From contig JAYKKT010000086.1 of assembly GCA_036023115.1 (NCBI GenBank), positions 17,603,001 to 17,667,000 of the forward strand: a DNA stretch of 64,000 nt. Reading direction: 5' to 3'. Of this stretch, positions 61,806 through 64,000 are shown piece by piece; within the stretch, counting starts at the first letter, position 1; each line of letters starts with the position of its first letter. Below the pieces are notes generated by a model. The model was not told the DNA's origin. It saw only the letters and a program-made list of their open reading frames with translations, and did not search any database. This DNA is from Brasenia schreberi. Its lineage: Eukaryota > Streptophyta > Magnoliopsida > Nymphaeales > Cabombaceae. The position numbers were made by a program, and so were the translations under genes.

Positions 61806-62173
61806 ATTTTGGACAATCTAGTCAAACAACAACAACAACTAAGCCTTTTCTCATACTAGACGGGGTCGGCTACATGGATTATTTGTTTCCACAGAACCCT
61901 ATCATGTGCCATGTTAGCAGTTAACTCACAATAAGCTAGATCATTCTTTATTGTTTCTTTCCAACAAAAGAAGGTTCTTCTTTTGATCTTCTTTTATATG
62001 TTCAAACCATCTTAAACGATATTCTCTCATTTTCTCCTCTATTGGTGCCACTCCTAATTTGTTTCTAATAACATAATGTATACGGTCTTTTCTTGTATGA
62101 CCACTCATCCATCTCAACATCTTCATTTCTGTCACAGACATCTTTTGTACATGTTAATTTTGGACAAGCTAGT
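61806..62173 (-). repeat. RTE LINE 3'-end fragment F with target-site duplication
   Basis: The body 61823-62156 on the minus strand encodes [20 protein letters not shown] and EYRLRWFEHI, then the VADP-type end and a TTGTTGTTGTTG tail. It is flanked by ATTTTGGACAATCTAGT (61806-61822) and ATTTTGGACAAGCTAGT (62157-62173), a 17-base target-site duplication with one mismatch. This is a heavily 5'-truncated LINE insertion of about 330 bases. Confidence 0.88.
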
Positions 62174-64000
62174 GACATGAAAAAAACTTAATAAGCAGAT
62201 GGCCCCATCTCACATTCTCTTCCAACCAAAAACGAAGTAAAAACTCCAGAAAGGAACAGATAAGTTTGATAACATTCAGATGTGCAACAGGAAGCCACCA
62301 AGGCATAAGTCCAACCATGAAAGATGCCTTAACCAAGTGCCAAAAGTTTGGCTTTTACTTTGTTCCATGTAACGTACGGACAACTTTAAGGACACAATCG
62401 CCCACTAAGACTCACGACAAAATAAAGGAGGATCATTTCCCGAGGGCATGTATGCAGTTGCTATCTCAATTAGATGATCATCTGACTTTCCTTGTGCATT
62501 TGTCTCCTAACTTTAGCTTCAAGAAAAGCATCAAAGATGCACATGAACATGGTCTGTTTGGCCCATTTATCAAGGCTTGTTATATAGCAAGAGTGAAACT
62601 TGATATAAACCATGCAACCAAAGGTGTAAGTGATATTTAAGAGAGAAGAAAGGGTCATTATGCTTCAAACGCTTAAAAGGAGGGTTAGAATTTCTGCTTC
62701 ATATGAAAGAAGATTGCAAGACCCAGCCATTTCAAACGCAACTGCCTACCAATAGCCTGTCATTTGTATTTACATCTTCATTTGGATTCTTTCTTATGCA
62801 TCATTTCCCTTTCTTCTCTTTTCCATATCCTTCTCCTTTTCTTTTGTTTCATTTCATACTTCCTACTGTTCCTCTTTTCCTAATTCTTCTCTTTTGGTTC
62901 ATGTTCCTATATGCAGAAGAAAACATTCTTGTTCAATTATCTAATTAGCAAGAACACAGTTTATCTCAGTTCATTAACATGTTCACTCAAGGTTGTTCAA
63001 TTACTTTATAGCCCAGTTCCTTTCTACTGACAACGATCCTAGTTACAAGCAAACCAAAGAAGGAACAAGCTGAGCAAGAAGCAGAATTTGCTGGACTTGT
63101 ACGGCTCATTACCAGCCCTACAAATAAAGGCAAGAATAGCTTGATGTAGACTCCCATAGACATTTGGGGAATGAGGAAAGCAAAGATTGATCATCTGCCA
63201 AGGTGCATTCGAAAAGAATAATTGTAGTGTACTTGATGTGCAATATGCACAAACCCTAGCTCCTAAAAGCATCCTATACCATATTCAAGTTCAAAAAAAT
63301 ATGAAACACCAAGTCGTGTCTTGTTCAAGAAATTCTAGTATACCAAGTGCTCCTGAGCAATTGGTCCATCAAAGCATGGAGTTGACGTCAACATGAGTGG
63401 ATTAAATTCAAAAAGAAAGTAAGGTCCTCTGAAAATCCCTCTGATCCTGCAAAGGGGACTAAACTGCCTTATTGAAACTACATTTCCATATAACAACAAT
63501 GAACAAATTAAGCGCTTCATTGTCCAGCTTGCTGAGAAGCCCAATCATTCCTTACAGATACTTAGAATCATCAGAGGTCAACAAATAATGAAACCACCTG
63601 CCTTTGCATAACAAAATGCAGACAGACCTCACCACAAGGAAGATCATGCTCCAGAAAGATGTTACTAAGACAATCTGTGCTGTAGGGGAACCTAGGGGAA
63701 GAAAACCGATCAAGAGGATGGATAGGCAGAATGATACTAAGATTGAATACACTTAGGGATCATAGAAGTATGAATATACATGTACATGGTGCAATCACCA
63801 TGCAAACCTTTTCTTTTCTGAGAAATAAATTGTGTAAATGTTTTTCTCCATTCAAGTGTAAGTATGACGGGAGACAAATGAACTGAAATGGTGAATGAAA
63901 AAGGGAAGAAGAAGATCTAGGGAAAACTAGAAGAATAAGAAAAGGAAAAAGTAGGGGAAGAAGAAAATAGCAGCACTTGTGCTTATGCTACTCGTCAATG
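62174..64000. other. Gene-free interval to the window end
   Basis: A 124-codon plus-strand frame (62266-62640) starts with MITFRCATGSHQGISPT and has no recognised relative. A pyrimidine-rich stretch (62775-62905) gives a Phe/Pro-rich frame. The last 130 bases are purine-rich. I see no exon with confident splice sites. The region could be an intron of a gene outside the window. Confidence 0.35.

Overview
This is a transposon-rich nuclear segment of a flowering plant. The evidence is spliceosomal introns, a plant-type B-box gene, a plant leucine-rich-repeat gene, plant RTE LINEs with TTG tails, Copia, Ty3/gypsy and hAT elements, tRNA-derived SINEs and long AT microsatellites. I cannot name the species. 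The AT-rich intergenic DNA and the mix of elements argue loosely for a non-grass angiosperm. Two protein-coding genes are well supported. The first (8093-9492, +) is a two-exon BBX28/29-type B-box gene with a TATA box and a cluster of ACGT motifs upstream. Its reading frame breaks by one base at a GGG run in exon 1. The second (51702-54505, +) is a four-coding-exon, 777-residue LRR protein of the plant family annotated as outer-arm dynein light chain 1-like (At4g03260 type). Its likely promoter and first non-coding exon lie about 9.3 kb upstream (41.8-42.0 kb), so the gene appears to have a very large leader intron filled with nested transposons. Layout: 0.2-4.1 kb, decayed Ty3/gypsy element (-). 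5.8-7.5 kb, SINE fragments. 7.7-9.5 kb, B-box gene. 11.0-14.1 kb, Copia element (-) with one clear LTR and an internal duplication/inversion. 14.1-16.3 kb, RTE LINE (+). 17.8-20.8 kb, SINEs, a long AT tract and a tandem duplication. 21.2-28.8 kb, two-LTR chromovirus-like gypsy element (-). 30.6-33.3 kb, RTE LINE (-). 33.5-34.1 kb, probable L1-type fragment (-). 34-41.6 kb, gene-poor DNA with microsatellites and short repeats. 41.7-54.6 kb, the LRR gene, whose leader intron holds an RTE LINE (43625-49892) split by a 3.3-kb hAT element (45639-48949), plus a 0.55-kb tandem duplication. 56.8-60.0 kb, near full-length RTE LINE (+). 60.2-61.0 kb, unidentified coding-like block (-). 61.3-62.2 kb, two truncated RTE copies (-). 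The rest has no recognisable gene. The most notable structures are the nested LINE/hAT insertion with both sets of target-site duplications still readable, the CGATACG-rich subterminal arrays of the hAT element, the Copia duplication/inversion, and the frameshift in the B-box gene. I saw no convincing new biological system. All repeat and exon boundaries were read by eye.
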